From: Caenispirillum bisanense
GTDB lineage: Bacteria > Pseudomonadota > Alphaproteobacteria > Rhodospirillales > Rhodospirillaceae
NCBI RefSeq assembly: GCF_900230255.1
Contig: NZ_OCNJ01000002.1
Location: forward strand, 1 to 64,000
Reading direction: 5' to 3'
Length of the DNA stretch: 64,000 nt
Positions within the stretch are counted from its first letter, which is position 1; the number at the start of each line of letters is the position of its first letter. The translations under genes and the position numbers were made by a program. The notes beneath the pieces are model-generated. The model worked only from the letters and a program-made list of their open reading frames with translations. It did no database searches and was not told the origin of the DNA. This document shows, piece by piece, positions 8,462 to 16,903 of the stretch.

Positions 8462-9075
8462 GCCTCGTCCTCGTCGGTGTCGGCCTCGGCCGCGCCGTCG
8501 GAGGCCTCGCGGTGGTCTTCGGGCCGCGACTCGTCGATCAGCCCGGCCGGCGGGTCGATGACGAGGCGCCGGGCGGCGATGTCCACCACCGGCACCACGG
8601 CGCGGGTGAAGGGCACCAGCACCGGCTTGTGGGTCAGGCCCCCGTCGACCGGCGTCACCTCCAGGATGTCGCCGGCGCCGAAGTCGTAGACCGCGGCCAC
8701 CGTGCCCACCGTGCCGGAGCCGTCGGCCATCTCGACCGTCAGCCCGACCAGGTCGGCGTGGTAGTACTCGTCGTCCTCCAGCTGCTGCGGCGGCAGGGCC
8801 GTGCGCGGCAGATAGAGGCGGGTGCCCTTGAGCGCTTCCGCCGCGTTGCGGTCGGCGACGCCCTTGACGGCGCAGATCACCGTGCCCTTGGCCATGCCCT
8901 TGACGCGCAGGGAGAAGGTGCGCTGCCCGCTCTCCGTCTGGACGGGGCCGTAAGCGGCCACGCCTTCGGGTTCGCCGGTGAAGCTCTTCACCTTGACGTC
9001 GCCACGGATACCGTGGGCGCCGACGACGACGCCCACCAGCACCCGATCGACAGCCCCATCACCTTGCGCGGCCAT
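8458..9075 (-). CDS. rimM: 16S rRNA processing protein RimM
   Basis: RimM assists late maturation of the 30S head and binds S19. Seen: [19 protein letters not shown] (N-terminal beta-barrel), [15 protein letters not shown] (start of the PRC-barrel) and GAGDILEV. The C-terminus has an unusually long acidic tail after the PRC-barrel (about 35 residues rich in Asp/Glu). The ATG at 9075 gives 205 aa; a GTG at 9117 would add 14 residues and is less likely, because the conserved fold starts after the ATG. Confidence 0.95.
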   Translation of the reverse strand: MAAQGDGAVDRVLVGVVVGAHGIRGDVKVKSFTGEPEGVAAYGPVQTESGQRTFSLRVKGMAKGTVICAVKGVADRNAAEALKGTRLYLPRTALPPQQLEDDEYYHADLVGLTVEMADGSGTVGTVAAVYDFGAGDILEVTPVDGGLTHKPVLVPFTRAVVPVVDIAARRLVIDPPAGLIDESRPEDHREASDGAAEADTDEDEA

Positions 9076-9120
9076 GGCCGGTCCCGGAGTCGGCTGGGAA
9101 GTACGAGCGGTGCCCACCGA

Positions 9121-9516
9121 TTACTCGGCGGACGCGGCCTCGCCACCGGCAGCCTGTTCGGCGGCGGCAGCGGCGGCGGCGGCCTTCTCGGCGGCCTCGC
9201 GCAGACGCTCCTGCGCCTTCGCCTTCGGCTGGTTCTTCTTGGTCTGCTCGGGCACGGCGGCGGCCTCGACCAGGCCGGCCTGCGACAGCAGCTTGCGCAA
9301 GCGGTCGGTCGGCTGGGCGCCGCTGGCGATCCAGTACTGGACGCGCTCGGTCTTCAGGACCAGACGGTCGCCGTGCTCGGTCGGCAGGATCGGGTTGTAG
9401 GTGCCCAGCTTCTCGATGAAGCGGCCATCGCGCGGGGCGCGGGCGTCGGCGACGACGATGCGGTAGAACGGACGCTTCTTGGCACCGCCACGCGACAGGC
9501 GAATCTTCAGGGACAT
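9121..9516 (-). CDS. rpsP: 30S ribosomal protein S16
   Basis: The N-terminal 80 residues are classical S16 ([24 protein letters not shown], then GTYNPI and GAQPTDRL). A C-terminal extension of about 45 residues, rich in Ala, Glu and Lys, brings it to 131 aa; such tails are common in alphaproteobacteria. It lies between ffh and rimM in the usual order. Confidence 0.97.
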   Translation of the reverse strand: MSLKIRLSRGGAKKRPFYRIVVADARAPRDGRFIEKLGTYNPILPTEHGDRLVLKTERVQYWIASGAQPTDRLRKLLSQAGLVEAAAVPEQTKKNQPKAKAQERLREAAEKAAAAAAAAEQAAGGEAASAE

Positions 9517-9589
9517 TTACCGGTCTCCAGGTTCACTAACAGACATTGACCAATGGCACGGGAGAGGCTCCCGCACCGGTTCGCGGAGG

Positions 9590-9638
9590 CACGGCGGCGG
9601 CGCGGTCCGAACCCGGACCACGACCGCCGCCGCGCCGT
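9590..9638 (-). terminator. GC-rich hairpin after ffh
   Basis: The arms ACGGCGGCGGCGCGGTCCG and the matching complement at 9613-9638 can pair over roughly 20 bp, and the last bases include the ffh stop region. It is stable but lacks a T-run, so it may only partly terminate before rpsP. Confidence 0.4.
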
Positions 9639-11170
9639 CATTTCTTGCGGCCCTTGTTCATGGCCTTCAGCAGGTCGGGAGGCAGCCCGCCGGGCATGCC
9701 CTTGCCGAGCTGCGCCAGGTCCGGCATGCCGCCCTGGCCGCCCTTGGCCTTGCCGCCGCCCATGCCCTGCAGCATCTCCGGCGGCAGCGCGCCCTGCATG
9801 CCGGCCGGCGGCATGGCGCCGCCGAACATCTTCGACATGGCGCCCATCAGGCCCTTCTTGCCGCCCATCTTCTTCATGCGCTTCATGACGTCGGCCATCT
9901 GCTGATGCTGTTTCAGCAGCTTGTTGACCTCCTGCACCGTGGTGCCGGAGCCTTCCGCCACGCGCTTCTTGCGGCTGGCCTTCAGAAGCTCCGGCGTGCG
10001 GCGCTCCTTCTTCGTCATGGACAGGATGATCGCTTCCTGGCGCTTGATCATCTTGTCGTCGATCTTGGCGGCATCGAGCTGCTTCTGCATCTTGCCGATG
10101 CCCGGCAGCATGCCGAGGATGCCCTTGATGTCGCCCATCTTCTGGATCTGGCGCAGCTGCGAGAGCATGTCGTCCATGTCGAACTTGCCGTCGAGCAGCT
10201 TGGCCGCCATCTTCTCGGCCTCTTCGGCCTCGAAGGTGGCGGCGGCTTTCTCGACCAGGCTGACCACGTCGCCCATGCCCAGGATGCGGCCGGCGATGCG
10301 GTCGGCGTGGAAGCCTTCCAGCTGGTCCAGCTTCTCGCCCATGCCGAGCAGCTTGATGGGCTTGCCGGTGATGGCGCGCATGGACAGCGCCGCACCGCCG
10401 CGGGCGTCGCCGTCGACGCGGGTCAGCACGATGCCGGTGATGCCGATCTTCTCGTTGAACTCGCGCGCCAGGTTGACGGCGTCCTGGCCGATCATGGCGT
10501 CGGTGACGAGCAGCGTCTCGGCCGGGCGGACGGCGTCGCGCACCTGGGCGACCTCGTCCATCAGCTCCTGGTCGATGTGCAGGCGGCCGGCGGTGTCGAG
10601 GATGACCACGTCGAAGCCGCCGCGGCGCGCCTCGTCCATGGCGCGGCGGGCGATCTCCACCGGCATCTGGCCGGGAACGATGGGCAGGCTGACCACTTCG
10701 GCCTGACCGGCGACCACTTCCAGCTGCTTCTGCGCCGCCGGGCGGTAGACGTCGAGCGAGGCGACCATCACCTTCTTGCGCTCGCGGGTGCGCAGGCGCA
10801 GCGCGAGCTTGCCCGAGGTGGTGGTCTTGCCCGAGCCCTGCAGGCCGACCATGAGGATCGGCACCGGCGGGGCGGCGCGCAGGTTGATGGCGCTGTCCTC
10901 GTCGTCGGCACCCAGGGTGTCGACCAGCACGTCGTGGACGATCTTGACGACCATCTGGCCCGGGGTGATCGACTTGATCACCTCCTGACCGACGGCGCGC
11001 TCCTTCACCTTGGCGACGAAGTCCTTGACCACCGGCAGGGCGACGTCGGCCTCGAGGAGGGCGATGCGCACCTCGCGCATGGCCTCCGAGACGTCGGCCT
11101 CCGACAGCGCACCGCGGCCGCGGAGCTTGTCGAAGACGGTGCCGAGCCGGCTGGACAGACTTTCGAACAT
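9638..11170 (-). CDS. ffh: Signal recognition particle GTPase Ffh (SRP54)
   Basis: Ffh binds 4.5S RNA and nascent signal sequences and targets ribosomes to FtsY. N domain: residues 1-90. G domain: GLQGSGKTT (P-loop, about 108), DVYRPAAQKQL, DTAGRLHIDQ (about 190) and TRVDGDARGGAAL. The Met-rich M domain (about 330-510) ends in a Met/Gly-rich tail, KMGGKKGLMGAMSKMFGGAM. Length 510 aa is slightly above the common 450-480 because of this tail. It is the first gene of the block with rpsP, rimM, trmD and rplS. Confidence 0.97.
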   Translation of the reverse strand: MFESLSSRLGTVFDKLRGRGALSEADVSEAMREVRIALLEADVALPVVKDFVAKVKERAVGQEVIKSITPGQMVVKIVHDVLVDTLGADDEDSAINLRAAPPVPILMVGLQGSGKTTTSGKLALRLRTRERKKVMVASLDVYRPAAQKQLEVVAGQAEVVSLPIVPGQMPVEIARRAMDEARRGGFDVVILDTAGRLHIDQELMDEVAQVRDAVRPAETLLVTDAMIGQDAVNLAREFNEKIGITGIVLTRVDGDARGGAALSMRAITGKPIKLLGMGEKLDQLEGFHADRIAGRILGMGDVVSLVEKAAATFEAEEAEKMAAKLLDGKFDMDDMLSQLRQIQKMGDIKGILGMLPGIGKMQKQLDAAKIDDKMIKRQEAIILSMTKKERRTPELLKASRKKRVAEGSGTTVQEVNKLLKQHQQMADVMKRMKKMGGKKGLMGAMSKMFGGAMPPAGMQGALPPEMLQGMGGGKAKGGQGGMPDLAQLGKGMPGGLPPDLLKAMNKGRKK

Positions 11171-11428
11171 GCGAACCCTTTATGAAGTCGCGTCGACCAA
11201 AGCAGTATCGCGCCAGTGCGCGAACCCTCGCGGACTGGCGTGCCCCCTCGGGAGCCGAAGCCCGAAGCAGCGTGAAGACACACTCCACCCTTGGGGCGAA
11301 GGTGACGGTGTAATAGGCCCTCCACGCGCCGGAGTCAAGGGAACCTGCGGGCGAAGAGGCGGGGAACCGGCGGCGGCGGGCGTCCGTTGCTTCGGAACGC
11401 AGCAGGAACAGCCACGAGGTCATCCGCC

Positions 11429-11647
11429 ATGACGAACCCCAAGGTCGCAGACGATCGCCAGACCTCCAACCTGGAAAAGGACCCGGAGGACTGGGTGACC
11501 GGCGACGAACCCATGACCGGCGCCCAGAAGAGCTACCTGAAGACCCTGAGCGAGGAAGCGGGGGAGCCGTTCGACGACACCCTCACCAAGGCCCACGCCG
11601 CCGAACGGATCGAGGCGCTGCGGACGAAGACAGGCCGGGGGCAGTGA
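11429..11647 (+). CDS. DUF3072 family protein (72 aa)
   Basis: The ATG at 11429 is preceded by GAGGT. The conserved part is WVTGDEPMTGAQKSYLKTLSEEAGEPFDDTLTKAHAAERIEAL, a short helical domain found in DUF3072 proteins; its function is unknown. The N-terminus is hydrophilic and there is no signal peptide. It is monocistronic, divergent from ffh with about 258 nt between them, and closed by a strong hairpin. Confidence 0.8.
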   Translation: MTNPKVADDRQTSNLEKDPEDWVTGDEPMTGAQKSYLKTLSEEAGEPFDDTLTKAHAAERIEALRTKTGRGQ

Positions 11648-11661
11648 GGCGCTGCCCAAAG

Positions 11662-11694
11662 AAGAAGCGGCGCCCGAGTCGGGCGCCGCTTCTT
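11662..11694. terminator. Perfect hairpin after the DUF3072 gene
   Basis: AAGAAGCGGCGCCCGA pairs perfectly with TCGGGCGCCGCTTCTT around one central base. The A/T-rich ends allow it to act on both strands. It closes the DUF3072 transcript and also lies downstream of the RelA/SpoT-domain gene on the other strand. Confidence 0.75.
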
Positions 11695-11762
11695 GACTGG
11701 AGTCCGCCGTTTCAGGCGTTCACGGGACCGGGTGAGGGCTTGCGAAGCATATGGCGGTTCCT

Positions 11763-13559
11763 TTAGCGGGGATTCGGGGTTGATGGTACCAGTGGTGACA
11801 CTGGTGGTGCAAGGACTTCCATGGCATAGAGCCAGGCGTCCATCTCGTCTGCCGAGAGGTAAGTGTGTGCGTATCCGGTGATCCTCAAGGGCGGGGTATC
11901 TTCTGGTACTCCGGCCCGCGCGCACACCGCTTCCTGCAGAATGGCGCGCGACCGCTGCGCCATGGCAACTGCATCCGCCCTCTCTCCTAGAGAGTTATAG
12001 CAGCGGCAAAGCGTGTCGTAGCTAGTATGGGCCTGGAACGGCGGATCCTGATCCACCAGCGCCCGGAGGTCGGCGACATGACGGCGGAAGTCATCTTCGT
12101 CGATATTTATGTCAGAGTAGCCTCGCTCGCGTGCCTCCCAGCAGTAGTACGCCAGATTGTTGAGGCAGAGCTGCCGGTCCCGGACATCCATGGGCATGGT
12201 CAGGGCCTTGGAGGTGCACTCGATCGCGAGCTTGAGGTTCGTTTCCGGTTCCTTCCGCTCCTCCACGGCAACCATGTACAGGGCAAAGCCCAGGTGCCGG
12301 TGCAGCGCCGCGTGGATCCAGTGGTCCTGGTCGATCCTCGGGTCGGAGTCTATGACGGCTAATGCCGCCCGGTAACGGTCGACACTGTCGCCGAACCGGT
12401 TCTTGCGGCGCAGGACCTGAGCACGGCGGAAACGGGAGACCGCATCGGTCGCGAGTTCCTGCTCGATGCCAGCGTAAATCTGGTCGGCCTCGTCCAGGTT
12501 CTGCCGGCTTTCCTCGCCGCCGCCGTCGCCGTGCATGAGGCAGAAGGCGAGCTCGAGACGCAGCCAGTACCGCAGTTCCTGGACGTCTGCCCGTGAGGCG
12601 GCGTGCATCCAGCTCGTGCCGCCCTCGACTTCATCGAGGAGCATTCGGAACCGCTTGATGCCGTCTTTGAAGTGCGGGATGCGCTCTGCTCCCTTGACCA
12701 ATGTCTTCGCGGTGTCGCGCACCTTGAACGCCTCCCGAAGGCGCTCCGCAAAGGCATTCGGCATCCCCCTGATCCTGGCCAAGCGGCTCAACACCGTGTC
12801 GGTCGTCTCGATGGGCTTGGTATCGTTGCTTGGCGCTCCGGAATCGGCGCCGGCCATGGCCTGACCGCGGATGACCTCGACGTACTGGATCAGGCCGTCG
12901 GTGAGGGCCTTGAGCGCGTTCAGGTGCTTGTCCCACGACGTTGAGTCGATGGCACCCCGGTTGGGCCCGTAGCGCAGTTTGTGGTCAATCTCGCCCCACA
13001 CCTCTTCGAAGGCGCTGCGGACCTGGAATTCGATGCCCACCACCCGAGAGACGCCGTTGTCGTCGGCGACGTTCAGGTCCATGACGATGTGGACGGATGA
13101 GTAGAGCGACGCCTTGGTCTCTCGTGCATAGATCTGGCGCAGGTCGCACTCGTCCACGACCTTCTCGACCTCCAGCTCAATCGATAGCGGGTCCGATACG
13201 GGGCGCGAACCGTAGAACCTGATCTCCCGCACAGTCGGAAACAGGGCGTCGGCGTGGTCGCCCACATAGTGCAGGAGTTGCCGCAGAGCCGCAGCGACGT
13301 CGCTCTGGAACAATGCGATAAGGCGAAAACCGCAGGCGTCGGTGATATGGTCCACCGAATACTCGGGGCGGCCGGCCCGGCGACGCTCCAGAACTTTTTC
13401 GACGATCCGATTGGGACGCTTGAGACGGTCTTTCATGTGGTAGCAGACGACCCGAAGCCGTTGATCGTCCTCCAGCGTCGACACGATCTTTCGGTGTGGC
13501 TCCTTCAGGCATTCCAGAAGGCTCAGCGCCTCGAACTTTATCTGATCGGCTTCAGTCAT
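11763..13559 (-). CDS. RelA/SpoT-domain protein with C-terminal helical (TPR-like) region
   Basis: This is a predicted nucleotide pyrophosphokinase-type protein of 598 aa. Residues about 30-190 carry synthetase-family signatures: the acidic metal ligand in DACGFR (D74), YSSVH (Y143 and H147, guanine stacking and fold), and the catalytic-type EFQVRS (E167) followed by EEVWGEIDHKLRYG. There is no HD hydrolase, TGS or ACT domain, so it is not a ribosome-associated Rel. Residues about 360-560 are helix pairs of TPR type, such as ELAFCLMHGDGG, RFRRAQVLRRKNRFGDSVDRYRAALA and LCLNNLAYYCWEAR. Codon use is less GC-biased than in its neighbours. The start at 13559 fits the promoter at 13599-13628. It could be a stress signal synthase or a toxin-like synthetase; no antitoxin gene is adjacent. 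Confidence 0.8.
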   Translation of the reverse strand: MTEADQIKFEALSLLECLKEPHRKIVSTLEDDQRLRVVCYHMKDRLKRPNRIVEKVLERRRAGRPEYSVDHITDACGFRLIALFQSDVAAALRQLLHYVGDHADALFPTVREIRFYGSRPVSDPLSIELEVEKVVDECDLRQIYARETKASLYSSVHIVMDLNVADDNGVSRVVGIEFQVRSAFEEVWGEIDHKLRYGPNRGAIDSTSWDKHLNALKALTDGLIQYVEVIRGQAMAGADSGAPSNDTKPIETTDTVLSRLARIRGMPNAFAERLREAFKVRDTAKTLVKGAERIPHFKDGIKRFRMLLDEVEGGTSWMHAASRADVQELRYWLRLELAFCLMHGDGGGEESRQNLDEADQIYAGIEQELATDAVSRFRRAQVLRRKNRFGDSVDRYRAALAVIDSDPRIDQDHWIHAALHRHLGFALYMVAVEERKEPETNLKLAIECTSKALTMPMDVRDRQLCLNNLAYYCWEARERGYSDINIDEDDFRRHVADLRALVDQDPPFQAHTSYDTLCRCYNSLGERADAVAMAQRSRAILQEAVCARAGVPEDTPPLRITGYAHTYLSADEMDAWLYAMEVLAPPVSPLVPSTPNPR

Positions 13560-13598
13560 GCCCCGCCCCCATTTATGCGCTTTCGTCGCGAGCGCACC

Positions 13599-13628
13599 TC
13601 TATAAAGCATGATAATGACATTATGCAA
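13599..13628 (-). promoter_or_regulatory. Promoter with internal palindrome for the RelA/SpoT-domain gene
   Basis: Minus strand: -35 TTGCAT (13628-13623), 18-bp spacer, -10 TATAGA (13604-13599), about 40 nt before the ATG at 13559. The spacer contains the palindrome ATAATGACATTAT (13612-13624), whose edge overlaps the -35. A protein bound there would block the promoter. It sits about 25 nt before the divergent Fe-S protein start. Confidence 0.6.
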
Positions 13629-13647
13629 CCAGCAATGCAGTCTGACC

Positions 13648-14274
13648 ATGAAAGCTATAGATAACTACATCCACCCCCACGGCCTCCTTCTCCGCGGTGC
13701 CCTGCACCCGCCCGAAGGCGGCACCGTCGTGCTGGTGGGGAACGCCGGGCCGGGCCTGTGGCAGGCCTTTGCCCGCGCTCGCCGTGCCGAAGACCGGCCG
13801 CACGAGTTGGATGCCTGGACGCGGCGGGTGATGGAGCCCGTCGCCGCCGCGGTGGGCGCGCGGGTGGTGTTTCCGTTCGAGGGGCCGCCCTACCACCCGT
13901 TCCAGCGCTGGGCCATGGCGGCGGAGGGGTTGAAGCCGTCGCCTGTGGGCGTGCTGATGCATCCCGTCTTCGGCCTGTGGCACGCCTATCGCGCCGCGCT
14001 GCTGTTCGACGCACGGCTGCCGCTACCGGAGTCCGCGCCCGCGCCGCATCCCTGCGACTCCTGCGACGCCAAACCCTGCCTGAGCGCCTGTCCGGTCGGC
14101 GCCTTCACCGCCGGCGGCTACGATGTCGCCGCCTGCCGGGCGCATGTGCGGTCGGCGGCGGGGGAGGCCTGCCGTGCGGGTGGGTGCCTGGCGCGCCATG
14201 CCTGTCCGGTGGGCGAGGCTTACGCGCCCGGGCAGGCGGCCTTCCACATGGCGGCCTTCGCCGGGCTCAGCTGA
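13648..14274 (+). CDS. 4Fe-4S cluster protein, ferredoxin-like (208 aa)
   Basis: The C-terminal third has a classical CxxCxxxxCxxxCP cluster motif (CDSCDAKPCLSACPVGAF, about residues 145-162) and a second set (C then CLARHACPVG, about 180-196), so one or two [4Fe-4S] clusters are likely. The N-terminal 130 residues (HGLLLRGALHPPEGG, VVLVGNAGPGLW, then VVFPFEGPPYHPFQRWA) resemble small redox proteins distantly related to the QueG Fe-S region. Its physiological partner is unknown. The start at 13648 is tentative because no clear ribosome binding site is visible. The stop overlaps the convergent PAS gene by 8 nt. Confidence 0.75.
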   Translation: MKAIDNYIHPHGLLLRGALHPPEGGTVVLVGNAGPGLWQAFARARRAEDRPHELDAWTRRVMEPVAAAVGARVVFPFEGPPYHPFQRWAMAAEGLKPSPVGVLMHPVFGLWHAYRAALLFDARLPLPESAPAPHPCDSCDAKPCLSACPVGAFTAGGYDVAACRAHVRSAAGEACRAGGCLARHACPVGEAYAPGQAAFHMAAFAGLS

Positions 14275-14761
14275 AGGTGGGGATGCGCTTCACGGTCACC
14301 GGCGGCGTTTCCACCTTGGCCGCCACGATGAGGATGAGGCTGACCGGCTCGCCCTCCGCCGGGGCCGCCGGCAGCACCAGGCGCTGCCAGACCTGGTCCT
14401 CGCCGCCGAACTGCGCCTTGTAGCTGCGCCACACCGGGCTGCGACGCTCCGTCGCCGTGGCGAACTCGTACTCGATGAGTTGGCGCTGCCCGGCCGGCAG
14501 GGTGCTTTCCGGGATGCTGTCGAGCGCGAGGCCGGTGAGGTCGGTCTTGAAGGCCGCCCGCAGCGCCGGCCCGTACCAGCGGTACCAGTAGGTGCCGTCG
14601 CGCCGCTCGATGATGACGGCGTTGGGACGCCAGCGGGCGAGGTCGACGCGCAGCACGTCGGCGACCAGCGGCAGCCCCTGGTCCCAGCCGAGGGCCTGCC
14701 ACAGGGCGTAGAGGTCCCGCAGCGGCGGGATCATCGAGTCGATGACGCTCTGCTTCAGCAT
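14267..14761 (-). CDS. PAS-domain protein of the alphaproteobacterial PAS_5 type (164 aa)
   Basis: This is a single-domain protein. LYALWQALGWDQGLPLVADV leads into VIIERRDGTYWYRWYGPALRAAF and LDSIPESTLPAGQRQLIEYEFATA, the arrangement of the short PAS_5 (DUF1675-like) proteins common in Rhodospirillales. It has no output domain and may sense a small molecule or act with another regulator. GGAGGT lies immediately before the ATG at 14761 with only 1 nt spacing, which could lower initiation. Confidence 0.7.
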   Translation of the reverse strand: MLKQSVIDSMIPPLRDLYALWQALGWDQGLPLVADVLRVDLARWRPNAVIIERRDGTYWYRWYGPALRAAFKTDLTGLALDSIPESTLPAGQRQLIEYEFATATERRSPVWRSYKAQFGGEDQVWQRLVLPAAPAEGEPVSLILIVAAKVETPPVTVKRIPTFS

Positions 14762-14841
14762 GACCTCCGGTCTACGACCTTCGGTCACGTCCGCCAAGCT
14801 GTGCAAAGGTGTATGGCACGCGGGAAAGGCGTGCGGCGCGG

Positions 14842-15387
14842 TCATTCCGGCCGGTGCGGCCGCTCCGGTGCCCCCTCGGGCGCGAAGTCGCTGCGGCCGA
14901 CGCTGCGGCGCTGCGCCTCCAGCGCCCAGACCACCGAGGGAAAGGCCAGGTCGTCCCACGGGATCTCGTCCCACGTCAGCAGCGCCACCTCCAGGCTCTC
15001 GGGGCCGGCGGCGTGGTCGGCGTCGATCATTTCGGCGCGATAGATGAGGTGCACCTGGCTGATGTGGGTCAGGCTGTAGACGCCGAGCAGCGGCCCCACC
15101 GTCACCCGCGCCCGCGCTTCCTCCCACACCTCGCGGGCGGCGCCGGCCTCGGCCGTCTCGTTCAGTTCCATGAAGCCGGCCGGGATGGTCCAGAAGCCCT
15201 TGCGCGGCTCGATGGCGCGGCGGGCCAGCAGGTAGCGGTCGCCGTGGGTGACGACGGCGCCGACGATGATCTTGGGGTTCTCGTAAGCGATGAAGCCGCA
15301 GTCGTCGCACACCAGGCGCAGCCGTTCGTCGCCGGCGGGCACGCGCTCCACCACGGGGCCGCGCGGCGCGTCGGTCAGGTCGCTCAT
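14842..15387 (-). CDS. Nudix hydrolase with zinc-ribbon-like N-terminus
   Basis: Nudix enzymes cleave nucleoside diphosphates linked to X. The Nudix box is [21 protein letters not shown] (about residues 70-91), matching Gx5Ex7REUxEExGU apart from the final Ala-Arg in place of Gly. Upstream, [20 protein letters not shown] is half of a NudC-type zinc ribbon with one CxxC pair. The protein is about 181 aa from the ATG at 15387; an ATG at 15414 is an alternative and neither has a clear ribosome binding site. The exact substrate cannot be read from sequence. Confidence 0.85.
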   Translation of the reverse strand: MSDLTDAPRGPVVERVPAGDERLRLVCDDCGFIAYENPKIIVGAVVTHGDRYLLARRAIEPRKGFWTIPAGFMELNETAEAGAAREVWEEARARVTVGPLLGVYSLTHISQVHLIYRAEMIDADHAAGPESLEVALLTWDEIPWDDLAFPSVVWALEAQRRSVGRSDFAPEGAPERPHRPE

Positions 15388-15472
15388 GGAGGGGGTCCGT
15401 TCGCTGCCGGTCATGGGCTTCAATGTGCGCGCCCCTCCCGCCGGGGGCAAGGCCCCGTGTGCGGCGCAAAGG

Positions 15473-15503
15473 AAAACGGCGCCGGATCGCTCCGACGCCG
15501 TTT
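15473..15503 (-). terminator. Terminator after the OmpA-family gene
   Basis: AAACGGCGTCGGA pairs with TCCGGCGCCGTTT around a GCGA loop, followed on the minus strand by TTCCTTTG. It ends the ompA-like transcript ahead of the Nudix gene. Confidence 0.65.
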
Positions 15504-15546
15504 CCTGCTCTGAAGGAGGCCGCCGAAGCGACCCACCACATCCGGA

Positions 15547-16599
15547 TTACTGGATGCGGATCATCACGCGACGGTTCTGCGGCTCGCGCGCACCGTCGGC
15601 GGTCGGGACCAGCGGCTGCGACTCGCCCTCGGCGTCGAGCGCCATGGCCGAACGCGGCACGCCCTGGCTTTCCAGGTAGGCGGCGACGGCTTCGGCGCGG
15701 CGCATGGACAGGCGCTCGTTGTACTGGTCGCTGCCGGCGCGGTCGGTGTGACCGGTGACGTTGATCACCGCCGGACGGTTGTTGGAGGCGGTGGAGGCGG
15801 CCTGATTGAGGACCGACTGCGCTTCCGGGGTCAGGTTGGCGCGGTCGAACTCGAAGAACACCAGGTAGTCACGCGGGGCCGGGCGCTGGGCCACCGGCTC
15901 GGGCTGCGGCGCCGGGGCCGGCGCGGCGGCCGGCGGCGGCGGGGCCGGCGGGGCACCGAAGGTGTAGCGCACGCCGAGCATGACGGTGTGGTTCTGGTAT
16001 TCGGAGTCGTAGCTGGTGCCGGCGGTGGCGCCGCTCAGTTCCAGGTCCGGGGCGCTGAAGTAGCGGTAGTCCAGCGTCAGGTCGACGTTGTCGCTGATGC
16101 CGTAGGCGGCACCGGCGATGCCCTGCCACGCCCAGGAGATGTCGCCGTCGTCGGTGATGGCGCCGGCGCTGTTGCGCCAGTTTTCCGCCTCGACGCGGGC
16201 CAGACCGATACCGGCGCCCAGGTAGGGCTTCAGGCCGATGCCGAAGTCGAAGTCGTACAGCACGTTGGCCATGGTGGCGAGCGCGTTGGCCGAGCCGGCG
16301 CCGTTCACGGCGCCCGGCGTGGTGATGCCGTCGACGCCGGTGTCGCGGTACGAGAACTCGAGTTCCGTACGCAGGCCGTTACCCCAGGCGTAACCGCCGG
16401 CGATCATGGCGGCCCAGCCGTTGTCGAACTCGACTTCGCCGCTGGTGGCGGCGGTCGGGCCGTCGAGGTCGGAGTCCTCGGGAATCACGAGGCCGGCGCC
16501 GAGGGCGACGTACGGGCCCTCGGACTGGGCGAGGGCGGGGGTGCCGGCGGCGGCAGCGAGCGCGATGGCGCTGACCGCGAGGGCGAGGGAACGCTTCAT
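15547..16599 (-). CDS. OmpA-family outer membrane porin (350 aa)
   Basis: Signal peptide: MKRSLALAVSAIALAAAAGTPALA, cleaved near residue 24. Residues about 28-215 form an eight-stranded beta-barrel (YVALGAGLV, LRTELEFSYRD, KPYLGAGIGLARVE, HTVMLGVRYTFG). A Pro/Ala linker (APPAPPPPAAAP) leads to the peptidoglycan-binding OmpA domain: VFFEFDRANLTPEAQSVL, INVTGHTDRAGSDQYN (binding Asp and Arg region), LSMRRAEAVAAYL and NRRVMIRI. It acts in outer-membrane anchoring. AAGGAAGGT precedes the ATG. Direct repeats lie in the upstream region. Confidence 0.93.
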   Translation of the reverse strand: MKRSLALAVSAIALAAAAGTPALAQSEGPYVALGAGLVIPEDSDLDGPTAATSGEVEFDNGWAAMIAGGYAWGNGLRTELEFSYRDTGVDGITTPGAVNGAGSANALATMANVLYDFDFGIGLKPYLGAGIGLARVEAENWRNSAGAITDDGDISWAWQGIAGAAYGISDNVDLTLDYRYFSAPDLELSGATAGTSYDSEYQNHTVMLGVRYTFGAPPAPPPPAAAPAPAPQPEPVAQRPAPRDYLVFFEFDRANLTPEAQSVLNQAASTASNNRPAVINVTGHTDRAGSDQYNERLSMRRAEAVAAYLESQGVPRSAMALDAEGESQPLVPTADGAREPQNRRVMIRIQ

Positions 16600-16634
16600 G
16601 ACGCGGACCTTCCTTCTATCATCCCGTTGTGTCG

Positions 16635-16671
16635 TGGCGGCCACAGGGGAAAGGTGTGGCGGCCACAAGGG
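16635..16671. repeat. Direct repeats upstream of the OmpA-family gene
   Basis: TGGCGGCCACAGGG (16635-16648) and TGGCGGCCACAAGG (16657-16670) are spaced 22 bp start to start, about two helical turns, some 40-70 nt before the porin start. This could be a regulator binding site or leader RNA structure. The rest of 16672-16845 shows nothing I can support beyond probable promoter sequence. Confidence 0.4.
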
Positions 16672-16847
16672 CGCAATGTTCTGGAGCCAAGGGTGTGCCT
16701 GAAACACGGCGCAAATCAAGGACTGGAACGGTTCTGAAGGCCGCTGCGGCGGGGCCCGATCGCGTTTTCCCGGGTGATGTTGCCGCGGTGCAACAGCTTC
16801 GTGGCGAAAATACGCCGAACGGGCGGCCGGGACTACACCGAAAGAAG

Positions 16848-16874
16848 AAGGGGCGCCGTCGCCGACGCCCCTGT
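16848..16874 (-). terminator. Hairpin after the SDR gene
   Basis: AGGGGCGTCGG pairs with the downstream CCGNCGCCCCT-type complement over about 9 bp, followed on the minus strand by TTCTTCTTTC. It probably ends the short-chain dehydrogenase transcript. Confidence 0.5.
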
Positions 16875-16903
16875 CGCAGGACTGCCGTGGCGGTCGCCCC
16901 GGA

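Noticed and set aside
13648-14274. Fe-S protein as an antitoxin of the RelA/SpoT-domain protein
   Set aside because: It is divergent, has redox-cluster motifs and no similarity to known synthetase antitoxins, so pairing is not supported.
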